From NCBI GenBank assembly GCA_040905925.1, contig JBBDQO010000096.1, positions 1 through 24,260 of the forward strand: a stretch of 24,260 nt of DNA. Reading direction: 5' to 3'. The DNA is from JALYNX01 sp040905925. GTDB taxonomy: Bacteria; Actinomycetota; Acidimicrobiia; Spongiisociales; ZC4RG35. A program made the translations under genes and the position numbers. The first letter of the stretch is position 1. Each line of letters opens with the position of its first letter. Under the pieces are notes generated by a model that did not search any database, was not told the origin of the DNA, and saw nothing but the letters and a program-made list of their open reading frames with translations. Shown here piece by piece: positions 1 through 7,075 of this stretch.

Positions 1-91
1 GGGGGAGAGCCGGCGAAGCCGGGAGGGGGGCTTTTAGGCGACCTGTCTGGCAACTCGAGGGCTATGGTCAGGCCTCCCGACAGGAGAGGGA
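1..91. other. Left-edge noncoding stretch with a GC-rich hairpin and possible mihF promoter
   Basis: No convincing coding region is visible in this 91-base stretch. A short hairpin lies at 10-22 (CCGGC-GAA-GCCGG) between runs of G (1-5 and 25-30) and is followed by CTTTT at 31-35. It could be the end of a terminator for a gene left of the window or a dispersed intergenic palindrome. One frame ends at a TAG at 35-37 and could be the last codons of an upstream gene, but this cannot be shown. A TATGGT at 63-68 fits a -10 box for mihF but lacks a clear -35. A good ribosome site (AGGAGAGGG, about 82-90) precedes the mihF ATG. Confidence 0.35.
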
Positions 92-403
92 ATGCAGCCA
101 CCTCAGTTGACTGACGAACAACGAAAAGCGGCGCTGGCCAAGGCGGCAGAAGCGAGACGGGTTCGCGCGGAAGTGAAGGAGCTCTTGAAGACCGGGTCCC
201 TCCGGCTCTCCGAGGTCGTCCGGCGCGCCGAGACCGACGACATCCTCGCCGGCCTCAAGGTAGAGCGCGTCATAGCCTCGATGCCGGGCACCGGGAAGAT
301 CAAGGCCAAGCGGATGATGGAGACGCTGGGCATAGCGGACAACCGTCGGCTTCGGGGTCTGGGCGACAAGCAGAAAGAGGCCCTGCTCGCCGAGTTCTCA
401 TGA
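92..403 (+). CDS. mihF: Actinobacterial integration host factor MihF
   Basis: This is a small basic nucleoid-associated protein of the actinobacterial mIHF/sIHF family, which binds and bends DNA and affects chromosome compaction and gene expression. The 103-residue length is usual for the family. An N-terminal Lys/Arg/Ala-rich helix (about residues 8-33) is followed by a conserved core (LRLSEVVRRAETD, about 37-49) and a helix-hairpin-helix-like DNA-binding segment (MPGTGKIKAKRMMETLGI, 64-81). The ATG follows a purine-rich AGGAGAGGG site. It sits one base upstream of gmk, the neighbour seen in mycobacteria and streptomycetes, which supports the assignment. It is unrelated in fold to E. coli IHF. 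Confidence 0.95.
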   Translation: MQPPQLTDEQRKAALAKAAEARRVRAEVKELLKTGSLRLSEVVRRAETDDILAGLKVERVIASMPGTGKIKAKRMMETLGIADNRRLRGLGDKQKEALLAEFS

Positions 404-404
404 C

Positions 405-971
405 GTGAGCGGCCGGCTTCTGGTGGTGTCAGGGCCTTCAGGCTCGGGCAAGTCGAGCATCGTCAAGGAGTTGGTTGACCGGCTCGATCTCGAGTTCTCG
501 GTTTCGGTGACCACCCGCCTTCCCCGGGCCGGGGAGCGGCACGGTGATCACTACTCGTTCGTGAGCCGGAAGGACTTCGAGGCCATGATCGAGGCCGGGG
601 AGTTGCTGGAATGGGCGCAGTACAACAACCGGTTCTACGGCACTCCAGCTGCTCCAGTTGCGGCAGCGAATGCCGCCGGTAGAGACGTCCTTCTCGAGAT
701 CGAGATCCAAGGAGCGCGCCAGATTCGTGAGAAAAGACCCGACGCCCTGATGTTCTTCGTTTCCCCTCCCTCGATGGATGAGCTGGAGAACCGGTTGGTA
801 CGACGCGGGGACACCTCGGCCGCAGACATCGAGGACCGACTCGAGTTGGCAGAGACCGAGATCGCCGAAGCGCCCGGGTTGTTCGACCACATCATCGTCA
901 ACGACCGCCTCGATCGGGCCGTCGCTGAGATCGAGGCAGTGATTACAGGGTCGTCATCGGGTAACCTGTAG
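405..971 (+). CDS. gmk: Guanylate kinase
   Basis: This enzyme phosphorylates GMP to GDP with ATP in the cytoplasm and is essential for GTP and dGTP supply. At 188 residues it is slightly short of the typical 190-210. The P-loop GPSGSGKS is at residues 10-17. The GMP-binding region follows with TTRLPRAGERHGDHYSF (about 37-53), then the lid and the guanylate-kinase signature around residues 93-105 (VLLEIEIQGARQI). The start is a GTG at 405, one base after the mihF stop, so the two are probably translationally coupled. No ATG would keep the P-loop at its normal distance from the N-terminus. Confidence 0.96.
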   Translation: MSGRLLVVSGPSGSGKSSIVKELVDRLDLEFSVSVTTRLPRAGERHGDHYSFVSRKDFEAMIEAGELLEWAQYNNRFYGTPAAPVAAANAAGRDVLLEIEIQGARQIREKRPDALMFFVSPPSMDELENRLVRRGDTSAADIEDRLELAETEIAEAPGLFDHIIVNDRLDRAVAEIEAVITGSSSGNL

Positions 972-993
972 TCATTCCCTCCTCGAAGGACCC

Positions 994-1215
994 ATGAAAC
1001 TCGAACAAGTCATAGACCAGATCGGCAACCGGTTCGCCACCGTCGTCGTGTCAGCCCGCCGGGCTCGCCAGATCAACAGCTACTTCCACCAACTCGGTGT
1101 CGGCTATGGCGAGTTCGTGCCTCCCCAGGTGCATTCGCTGTCACGCAAGCCGCTCACCATCGCCATGGAAGAGATCGCAGAGGGCAAGGTCTCCGTCGAC
1201 ACCGTCGAGGAGTAG
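994..1215 (+). CDS. rpoZ: RNA polymerase omega subunit
   Basis: Omega is a small subunit that chaperones assembly of the beta-prime subunit in RNA polymerase. The protein has 73 residues, beginning MKLEQVIDQIGNRFATVVVS; the conserved RARQINSY is at 23-30 and the C-terminal KPLTIAMEEIAEGKV helix is typical of Gram-positive omega. An AAGGA sequence at about 986-990 gives a normal ribosome site for the ATG. It lies between gmk and coaBC, the usual position in Actinobacteria and many other bacteria. A TAACCT at 962-967 at the end of gmk could be a -10 box giving rpoZ its own transcript, but no -35 is visible. Confidence 0.94.
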   Translation: MKLEQVIDQIGNRFATVVVSARRARQINSYFHQLGVGYGEFVPPQVHSLSRKPLTIAMEEIAEGKVSVDTVEE

Positions 1216-1225
1216 AGGAGCACCG

Positions 1226-2404
1226 ATGCTCCACGGACGGCGGGTCGTCCTCTGTGTCACTGGGGGGGTTGCCGCCTACAAGTCCGCCTATCTTGCTCGC
1301 AGGCTCATCGAGGCCGGAGCCGAGGTGCGGGTCGTCATGTCCGAATCGGCCGGCGAGTTCATCGGGCCCCAGACCTTCGCCGCGATAACCGGATTCCAGC
1401 CGGTGTCTTCCCTCTTCGAGGGCGATCTGGTCTCACCACACACCGAGCTCGGGCGCTGGGCCGACCTGGTAATCGTGGCTCCGGCGACTGCCGCCACCCT
1501 GGGCCGGTTGGCGACCGGTATATCGTCGGATGCGGTGGGCGCGACCCTGCTGGCTACCACGGCCCCGGTGCTGTTGGCACCTGCGATGCACACCGAGATG
1601 TGGGAGCACCCCGCAACTCGTCGCAATCTGGAGACTCTCCGCGACGACGGTTATCACATGGTCGGCCCGGAGATCGGTCCCCTTGCCGGCGGCGACGTCG
1701 GTGTGGGCAGGGTTGCCGAGCCCGACGAGATCGTCGAGGTCGCCAACCACATTCTTGGAGGCGAGGGCAGGGGGCGGGCGGTGCTGGTGACCGCCGGCGG
1801 CACGAGAGAGCCCGTCGACCCGGTGCGGTACATCGGCAACCGCTCGTCGGGAAAAATGGGACATGCGATTGCCGACGAAGCCTCGCGGCGTGGCTACGAC
1901 GTGACTCTGGTCACCACATCCGAGTTGCCTGTCCATCACTCCGTGAAGGTGGTTCGAGTCGAGACCGCTGACGAGATGTTGGAGGCGGTTGGCGGCGTCG
2001 ATCCCGAGATCGCGGTGATGGCGGCTGCGGTGGCAGACTTCAAGCCTCGCTCCAGTCACGAGTTGAAGATCTCCCGTTCTGAGGGCCTCGATTCCATCGA
2101 GTTGACGGCCACACCCGACATCCTCGCCTCCGTGATCGAGCGAGCCCACCGACCGTTCATGGTGGGCTTTGCAGCCGAGACCGGGGGAGTGGAGCGGGCC
2201 GTGGAGAAGGCGAAGCGGAAGGGGGTGGATCTCCTGGTGTACAACGACGTCTCCGAGCCGGGCTCTGGCTTTGGGACCGACACCAACCGCGTCGTCATCA
2301 TCGACAAGGACGGGACCACCACCGAGTTGCCCCTCCAGACCAAGCGCCAGGTCGCCGAACGACTCTGGGACCGCATTGCTGAAGAGCTGACCAGGAAGGA
2401 TTAA
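1226..2404 (+). CDS. coaBC: Bifunctional phosphopantothenoylcysteine decarboxylase / phosphopantothenate-cysteine ligase
   Basis: This bifunctional enzyme performs two steps of coenzyme A synthesis: CoaB joins 4'-phosphopantothenate to cysteine and CoaC, a flavoprotein, decarboxylates the product. The 392 residues match the family. The CoaC half covers about 1-180, with the N-terminal VTGGVAAYKS (11-20) and His72 in PHTELGRWADL. The CoaB half starts at about 185 with TAGGTREPVDPVRYIGNRSSGKMG (189-212, signature residues Asn205 and Lys210). The reading frame extends upstream into rpoZ, but the ATG at 1226 has a close AGAGGAG site and gives the normal N-terminus. Two CoaC residues differ from E. 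coli Dfp: the PxMNxxMW Asn is His (PAMHTEMW, 119-126) and the ACG cysteine region reads AGG (about 154-156). Confidence 0.95.
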   Translation: MLHGRRVVLCVTGGVAAYKSAYLARRLIEAGAEVRVVMSESAGEFIGPQTFAAITGFQPVSSLFEGDLVSPHTELGRWADLVIVAPATAATLGRLATGISSDAVGATLLATTAPVLLAPAMHTEMWEHPATRRNLETLRDDGYHMVGPEIGPLAGGDVGVGRVAEPDEIVEVANHILGGEGRGRAVLVTAGGTREPVDPVRYIGNRSSGKMGHAIADEASRRGYDVTLVTTSELPVHHSVKVVRVETADEMLEAVGGVDPEIAVMAAAVADFKPRSSHELKISRSEGLDSIELTATPDILASVIERAHRPFMVGFAAETGGVERAVEKAKRKGVDLLVYNDVSEPGSGFGTDTNRVVIIDKDGTTTELPLQTKRQVAERLWDRIAEELTRKD

Positions 2405-2407
2405 CCT
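2402..2407 (+). promoter_or_regulatory. Putative -10 element for a leaderless metK transcript
   Basis: TAACCT lies nine bases before the metK ATG and fits the TANNNT -10 pattern of sigma-A promoters. A start site 6-9 bases downstream would fall at or next to the ATG. There is no Shine-Dalgarno sequence at working distance, which supports leaderless translation. No convincing -35 box is visible. The same arrangement recurs before rpe, pheS and tyrS in this window. Confidence 0.45.
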
Positions 2408-2416
2408 CGCTCGTTC

Positions 2417-3556
2417 ATGAGGCGTTGGTATTTCACATCGGAATCAGTGACCGAAGGTCATCCTGACAAGGTGGCTGATGCCATCTCGGACAGCGTCCTC
2501 GACGCCGCACTCGTCACCACCCCGCTAGCCCGGGTTGCCTGCGAAACGTTTGTCACCACCCGTCTGGCCGTCGTCGGTGGGGAGGTGACCGCGGAGGGAC
2601 CGATCGACGTCGACGGCATCGTCAGGGAAACGGTTGCCCGTATCGGCTACGACGGCTTCGACCCCGATTTCTCCGCGAACAGCCTCGAAGTCCAGAACCG
2701 GATCCATGAGCAGAGCGCGGACATCGCGGCCGGTGTCGACCGCGACCTGGGCGCCGGCGACCAAGGTCTGATGTTCGGTTTCGCCGTCGATGAGACCGAG
2801 GAGTTGATGCCCCTTCCCATCCAACTCGCTCATCGCATGGCTGAGCGTCTATCCGAGGTGAGGCGGACCGGGAAGCTTGACTACCTGCGTCCCGATGGGA
2901 AGACCCAGGTGATGATCAGATACGAGGGAACCCGCCCGGTTGCGGTGGAGAAGGTGTTGATCTCCGCTCACCATGCCCCGGACAAAGAGCAGGCGGAGAT
3001 GGCCGAGGAAGTCTTCGACGTCGTGGTGGCAGCCGTAGTGCCCGAGGACATGCTGACTCCCGAATTGGAGTTCATCTTCAACCCTTCGGGTCGTTTCGTG
3101 ATCGGAGGCCCGGTCGCGGACACAGGGCTGACCGGACGCAAGATCATCGTCGACACCTACGGCGGATATGCCCGTCATGGGGGCGGCGCCTTCTCGGGCA
3201 AGGATGCCACCAAAGTCGACCGATCGGCCGCCTACGCCGCCCGGTGGGCAGCCAAGAACCTGGTGGCGGCCGGGGTGGCGAGCAAGCTCGAGATCCAACT
3301 CTCTTACGCAATCGGGCGTGCCGAGCCATTCTCGATCCACGTCGAGACCTTCGGCACCGAGCGGATCTCACCGGAGGCAATCGAGGGTGTGGTCGACGAG
3401 GTGTTTGATTTCCGCCCGGCGTCGGTGATCGCACAACTCGATCTGACCAAACCTGTTTTCGCCCAAACCGCGGCTTATGGCCATTTCGGTCGGCCCGGCT
3501 TCTCATGGGAGCACCTCGACCGGGTGGAGGCGATCAGAGCGGCGGCAGGTCTCTGA
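2417..3556 (+). CDS. metK: S-adenosylmethionine synthetase
   Basis: MetK makes S-adenosylmethionine from methionine and ATP, releasing phosphate and pyrophosphate, and works as a cytoplasmic tetramer. The 379 residues are in the usual range. Visible signatures are GHPDK at 14-18 (ATP site), GAGDQGLMFG at 112-121, DTGLTGRKIIVDTYGG at 235-250 (methionine and metal binding) and the P-loop-like GGGAFSGKDATKVDRS at 255-270. The ATG begins MRRWYFTSESVTEGHP, the canonical N-terminus, and no Shine-Dalgarno site precedes it. I see no SAM riboswitch in the 12-base gap from coaBC. SAM made here also serves methyltransferases in the window such as RsmB. Confidence 0.97.
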   Translation: MRRWYFTSESVTEGHPDKVADAISDSVLDAALVTTPLARVACETFVTTRLAVVGGEVTAEGPIDVDGIVRETVARIGYDGFDPDFSANSLEVQNRIHEQSADIAAGVDRDLGAGDQGLMFGFAVDETEELMPLPIQLAHRMAERLSEVRRTGKLDYLRPDGKTQVMIRYEGTRPVAVEKVLISAHHAPDKEQAEMAEEVFDVVVAAVVPEDMLTPELEFIFNPSGRFVIGGPVADTGLTGRKIIVDTYGGYARHGGGAFSGKDATKVDRSAAYAARWAAKNLVAAGVASKLEIQLSYAIGRAEPFSIHVETFGTERISPEAIEGVVDEVFDFRPASVIAQLDLTKPVFAQTAAYGHFGRPGFSWEHLDRVEAIRAAAGL

Positions 3557-5331
3557 GTCGACCGGCGGCTCGGGTTGTCCCCAGCATCCCCACCTTTGCC
3601 GTGGACAAGGGTTTCTGGTACTCGATCCCTGCTCATCTCGATGATCTGGCACGTCTCGGATCGGTGGTTCGCGTTCCCCTTGGGGGCCGCAAGGCCCGGG
3701 GTCACATAGTCGAGTTGGCAGCCGACCGTGGTGGGAATCTCAAGGAGCTCGCCGCGGTTTCGGGGGCCGCACCAGTATTCGACGCCAATCTGCTCAAGAG
3801 CCTCGATTGGGCGGCGGTTCACTACGTGGCACCCCTTTCGATCCTCCTCGATCGTTCGGCTCCTCCCAACCTCCCCAAGTCGAGCGGGGGCCAGCCCAGG
3901 GGAGTCGTCACAGCGCAGTCGATCGATCACCCTCTGTTCTCGATGGCAACGGCGGCCGCCGACGGGAGACGGAGACCGGCAGCTGCCATCGTCAGTGGGG
4001 GCCATACCGCGGATTGGCTGAGGTCGCTGGCCCCTGCCCTCGCCGCCGGGAAATCTGTGCTGGTCATCGCCGCCACTGCGACCGAAGTCGAGGCGCTCGT
4101 AGCGCCGGCCGCGGCCGCCTTCGGGGATCGCGTCGTGGGGGTGGCCGGCGATGCCGCCCGGGAGGTGACACGGGCGTGGGAGTCGGCACAGGGCTCCGGC
4201 TGCCTCCTGATCGGGACACCGAAGGTCGCCACCTGGCATGTTGCGGATCTGGCGTTGGTGGTGGTCATCGAGGAGGGGCGCCGGGCGATGAAAGACCGGC
4301 AGACACCGACGATTCATGTGCGCGACATGATGACCACCCGGTCCCGGGTGGAGGGCTTTTCGCTCGTTTTCATCGGCCCCACCCCGTCCCTCGAAGTCAT
4401 CGCCGCGGGCGCCGAGGTGGTGCGGGTGACACCCAGGGCCTGGCCGCTGGTGGAGGTGGTGGATCGGAGGGAGGACCCGCCGGGGTCAGGATTCCTGTCC
4501 GAGCGCACTGTCTCCGCGCTGCGAGCAGTGGCATCGGCCGGGCGTCGCTCGTTTGTGTTCACCCATGTCCGGGCGGCCGAAGCGTCAATGCGTTGCACGC
4601 AATGTCGGCAGGTGCGGAGATGTGAGGCTTGTGGCTCCCGTCTCGGCCGCTCTGAGTCATGTCGGCGATGTGGGGCCCCGGCAGGTGAGTGCCCCCAATG
4701 CGGTTCGACCACCTTCGAGGAAATGGGATCGATCCCGGAACGACTGGTCTCCGAGATCACCCGGCGCCTGGGCCATGGTGTATCGGGAGTCGATCCGACT
4801 GACCTCCCGGTCGCGGTGGGCACCGAACGTGACCTCGCCGGTTTGTCCCCGATGGACCTGGTGGTTGCAGTGGACGCCGATTCTTTGATGCTGGGACACA
4901 ACTACCGCGCCGGCGAAGAGGCCTTGCGGATATTGGCTCGTCTCGCCAATACGCTCGCCGTCGGCTCCGGTCGGCGGATGATCGTTCAGACCTCCCTTCC
5001 GGATTCAGATCTGGTAGCCACCTTGAGGAGGGGGGATCCCATCCCTTATCTCGAGGCCCAGCTCTCGGAGAGGGCGCGTGCGGGTATGCCCCCGGCGTCG
5101 GAGATCATCGCAGTGGAGCTGAGGGGGGACGGCCCGACGTCGGAGCCTGACGCCGCGATTCGGGCCCTGGGCGCCGAGACGATTCTCGGCCCGGCGGGAA
5201 CGCCCGAAGGGAGCCGCTGGCTGCTGCAAGGGGCACTCGGCCCGGTTCGCCTTGGGCTGCGTCCTCTGGTTCAGGCCTGGCGGGAGCGGGGGTGGACCGT
5301 GCGGGTCGACGCCGACCCCATCGATCTTTGA
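3553..5331 (+). CDS. priA: Primosomal protein N' (PriA), degenerate actinobacterial form without ATPase motifs
   Basis: This PriA-family replication-restart protein has about 592 residues from 3553. The N-terminal DNA-binding domain is recognisable (ARVVPSIPTFAVDKGFWYS). The zinc region is intact, with four CxxC pairs from about residue 348 (CTQC, CEAC, CRRC, CPQC). The Walker A that should lie at about 146-157 reads IVSGGHTADWL, lacking GKT/S, and the DEEH box is VVIEEGRR (237-244). It is therefore unlikely to be an active helicase, as is known for mycobacterial PriA. The start is uncertain: in-frame candidates are an ATG at 3505 (52-base overlap with metK), a CTG at 3553 overlapping the metK stop as CTGA, and a GTG at 3601 that would delete the first strand. 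None has a strong ribosome site. Confidence 0.85.
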   Translation: MSRPAARVVPSIPTFAVDKGFWYSIPAHLDDLARLGSVVRVPLGGRKARGHIVELAADRGGNLKELAAVSGAAPVFDANLLKSLDWAAVHYVAPLSILLDRSAPPNLPKSSGGQPRGVVTAQSIDHPLFSMATAAADGRRRPAAAIVSGGHTADWLRSLAPALAAGKSVLVIAATATEVEALVAPAAAAFGDRVVGVAGDAAREVTRAWESAQGSGCLLIGTPKVATWHVADLALVVVIEEGRRAMKDRQTPTIHVRDMMTTRSRVEGFSLVFIGPTPSLEVIAAGAEVVRVTPRAWPLVEVVDRREDPPGSGFLSERTVSALRAVASAGRRSFVFTHVRAAEASMRCTQCRQVRRCEACGSRLGRSESCRRCGAPAGECPQCGSTTFEEMGSIPERLVSEITRRLGHGVSGVDPTDLPVAVGTERDLAGLSPMDLVVAVDADSLMLGHNYRAGEEALRILARLANTLAVGSGRRMIVQTSLPDSDLVATLRRGDPIPYLEAQLSERARAGMPPASEIIAVELRGDGPTSEPDAAIRALGAETILGPAGTPEGSRWLLQGALGPVRLGLRPLVQAWRERGWTVRVDADPIDL

Positions 5332-5419
5332 GTATTCAACCGAATCTCAGGTCGAAGGCCTGTCAGAATGCAATCCGACAATGTGATCGGATCGATATCG
5401 CAGCACGCGGGAGGCGCGC

Positions 5420-5545
5420 ATGGCCAGCAAAGACAAGGGCGTCAAGAGCACAAAGAAGGTTGCTTCCAAGGACCTGAAGCAGAAGCGTCAGGCGAAGAGG
5501 GACAAGAAAGCCGCCGCCACCAGCAAGATCCACAAGGTCAATTGA
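5420..5545 (+). CDS. Small lysine-rich hypothetical protein (41 aa)
   Basis: This short open reading frame starts at an ATG preceded by GCGGGAGGCG (about 5407-5416), a good ribosome site. The product has 41 residues beginning MASKDKGVKSTKKVASKD. Thirteen residues are Lys and two Arg against only three Asp, so it is very basic and probably binds nucleic acid or is disordered; there is no signal peptide or membrane segment. It follows priA by 88 bases and its last eight bases overlap the 3' end of cbiO on the other strand. I do not recognise a named family, although short Lys-rich MASK-type proteins are annotated in other actinobacteria as hypothetical. Ribosome site, composition and position between genes support it being real. 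Confidence 0.6.
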   Translation: MASKDKGVKSTKKVASKDLKQKRQAKRDKKAAATSKIHKVN

Positions 5546-6314
5546 CACGCGGAGGGTCGCGGTGTGGATCCGGGGCCCCGGCAAGCAGAAGCAAGGCCGC
5601 CGGCAGGGCAAGTCGGTGGGCTGCCAGCAATTCGGCGTCGGCGAGTAGTTCTATCGTCGGCCCGTCGGCGACGATCCTCCCCGCGTCGATGATCACGGAT
5701 CGTGGGCATACCTCGAGGGCGTAGAGGAGGTCGTGCGTGACGATGAGCTGGGTCACGTCAAGGCCGAGCAACGCCTGGGTCAGATCCTGACGGCTGGCCG
5801 GGTCGAGGTTCGAGGTCGGCTCGTCGAGCACCAGGATCTCCGGCTCCATCGCCATCACACCCGCCATCGACACCCTGCGTTTCTGTCCGAAGGAGAGATG
5901 GTTCGGCGCCCGATTGGCCAGATCGGCCACCTCGAGGGATGCCATGGCGGCAGCGACGCGGTGCTCGAGCTCCGCCCCCGTCAACCCGAGATTTCTGGGA
6001 CCGAACTCGACGTCCTCGCGAACCGTAGGCATGAACAACTGATCGTCCGGGTCCTGGAACACCAGGCCTACCCGACGCCGGATCTCGAGGAGATTCGGTG
6101 CCGTGACCGGGAGGCCGGACACCGTCACCGTCCCGGTTTGGGCTCGATGGATCCCATTCATGTGAAGGATGAGAGTGGTCTTGCCTGCCCCATTAGGCCC
6201 GAGCAGCGCCACCCGCTCCCCACGGTGGATATGGAGGTCGATGTCTTTCAAGGCCTCCGTTCCGTCGGGGTATGCGAAGTCGAGCCCCAGGATCTCGATG
6301 ACCGGTGTGCTCAC
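5538..6314 (-). CDS. cbiO: ECF nickel/cobalt transporter ATP-binding subunit CbiO
   Basis: This is the ABC ATPase that powers the energy-coupling-factor metal transporter encoded with cbiM and cbiQ. The 258 residues carry a complete nucleotide-binding domain: Walker A GPNGAGKTT (39-47), Q-loop Gln87 in VFQDPDDQLF (the DPDDQ segment is typical of ECF ATPases), signature LSFGQKRR (140-147), Walker B LVLDEP (161-166) and switch His194. The frame is open far upstream, but the GTG at 6314 overlaps the cbiQ stop as GTGA and gives the normal N-terminus (STPVIEILGLDFAYPDG). It probably forms a homodimer under CbiQ. Its 3' end overlaps the convergent 41-residue gene by 8 bases. Confidence 0.93.
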   Translation of the reverse strand: MSTPVIEILGLDFAYPDGTEALKDIDLHIHRGERVALLGPNGAGKTTLILHMNGIHRAQTGTVTVSGLPVTAPNLLEIRRRVGLVFQDPDDQLFMPTVREDVEFGPRNLGLTGAELEHRVAAAMASLEVADLANRAPNHLSFGQKRRVSMAGVMAMEPEILVLDEPTSNLDPASRQDLTQALLGLDVTQLIVTHDLLYALEVCPRSVIIDAGRIVADGPTIELLADAELLAAHRLALPAALLLLAGAPDPHRDPPRVN

Positions 6315-7075
6315 CTCGTGATCCTCGCCGTGATTGCCACCGCCCAGAACGCGGCGACCACCACGAGGGCGATCGCCCATTCTCCCGGTCTGGCTTTCAC
6401 CCGGGACGACGCCGGCATCTCGCCCGCGTATCCACGAGATTCCATTGCCAGATAGACACGCTCGCCGCGTTCGTAGGTGCGGATGAACATGGTGCCCATG
6501 GCGCGCCCATAGGGCCCCCAATGGGCGATGCTCGTGCCCTGGTGCCCCCTGGCGGCGAGCGCAAGCCGCATCCGGTTGAGGTCCCCGACCACGACGTCGA
6601 TGTAGCGGACCATGAACCCGAGAATGGCCGTGACCAGTCTCGGAGCCCGCAGGGAGTCGAAGCCTCGCAGGAGATCCGCGATCTCGGTCGAGGCTCCCAG
6701 GAGGATGGCGGTGACCAACCCGAGACCCGCTTTGGCCAGCAGGTTCCACATGTCCCACAGACCCTGCTCGGAGAGGGAGATACCGAGAATCTCCACTTTC
6801 GGGTCGGTGCCGAATACCGGGAAGAGCAGGGCAAGCAGCGCAAACGGAGTCAGGACCAGCATCCGGCCGAGTAGAAAGCGAATCGGAATCTGGGTTAGGG
6901 CCACCAGGATGCCGAGAGCCAGGCCATAACAGACGAAGGCCCAGACCGTCTCCCGGGGCGTGCTGACGATCGCACCCAGCATGATCAAGGCAGCTGCGAT
7001 CTTCACCTGTGGTGAAAGCCGGTGCACCGGCGAGTGGGCGTGGACAAACAGAGCGTGGCGGTGTGAGCTGCTCAC
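6311..7075 (-). CDS. cbiQ: ECF nickel/cobalt transporter transmembrane subunit CbiQ
   Basis: This is the EcfT-type membrane coupling subunit linking the CbiO ATPases to the metal-binding CbiM. Its 254 residues include hydrophobic segments at about 24-37, 44-62, 70-88, 115-128 and 232-250. Two Ala-Arg-Gly-type coupling motifs that contact the ATPases are visible: ARG at 175-177 (AARGHQ) and SRG at 213-215 (ESRGYAG). The start is a GTG whose last bases form the stop of the cbiN-like gene (GTGA), and the stop overlaps the cbiO start in the same way. Subunit stoichiometry is therefore probably set by translational coupling. Confidence 0.92.
   Translation of the reverse strand: MSSSHRHALFVHAHSPVHRLSPQVKIAAALIMLGAIVSTPRETVWAFVCYGLALGILVALTQIPIRFLLGRMLVLTPFALLALLFPVFGTDPKVEILGISLSEQGLWDMWNLLAKAGLGLVTAILLGASTEIADLLRGFDSLRAPRLVTAILGFMVRYIDVVVGDLNRMRLALAARGHQGTSIAHWGPYGRAMGTMFIRTYERGERVYLAMESRGYAGEMPASSRVKARPGEWAIALVVVAAFWAVAITARITR

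Noticed and set aside
1097..1225. Longer N-terminal extension of CoaBC overlapping rpoZ
   Set aside because: It would overlap rpoZ in another frame by more than 100 bases and precede the family N-terminus; ATG 1226 has its own ribosome site.
2405..2416. SAM riboswitch ahead of metK
   Set aside because: Only 12 bases separate coaBC and metK, and no conserved riboswitch core is seen in the end of coaBC.
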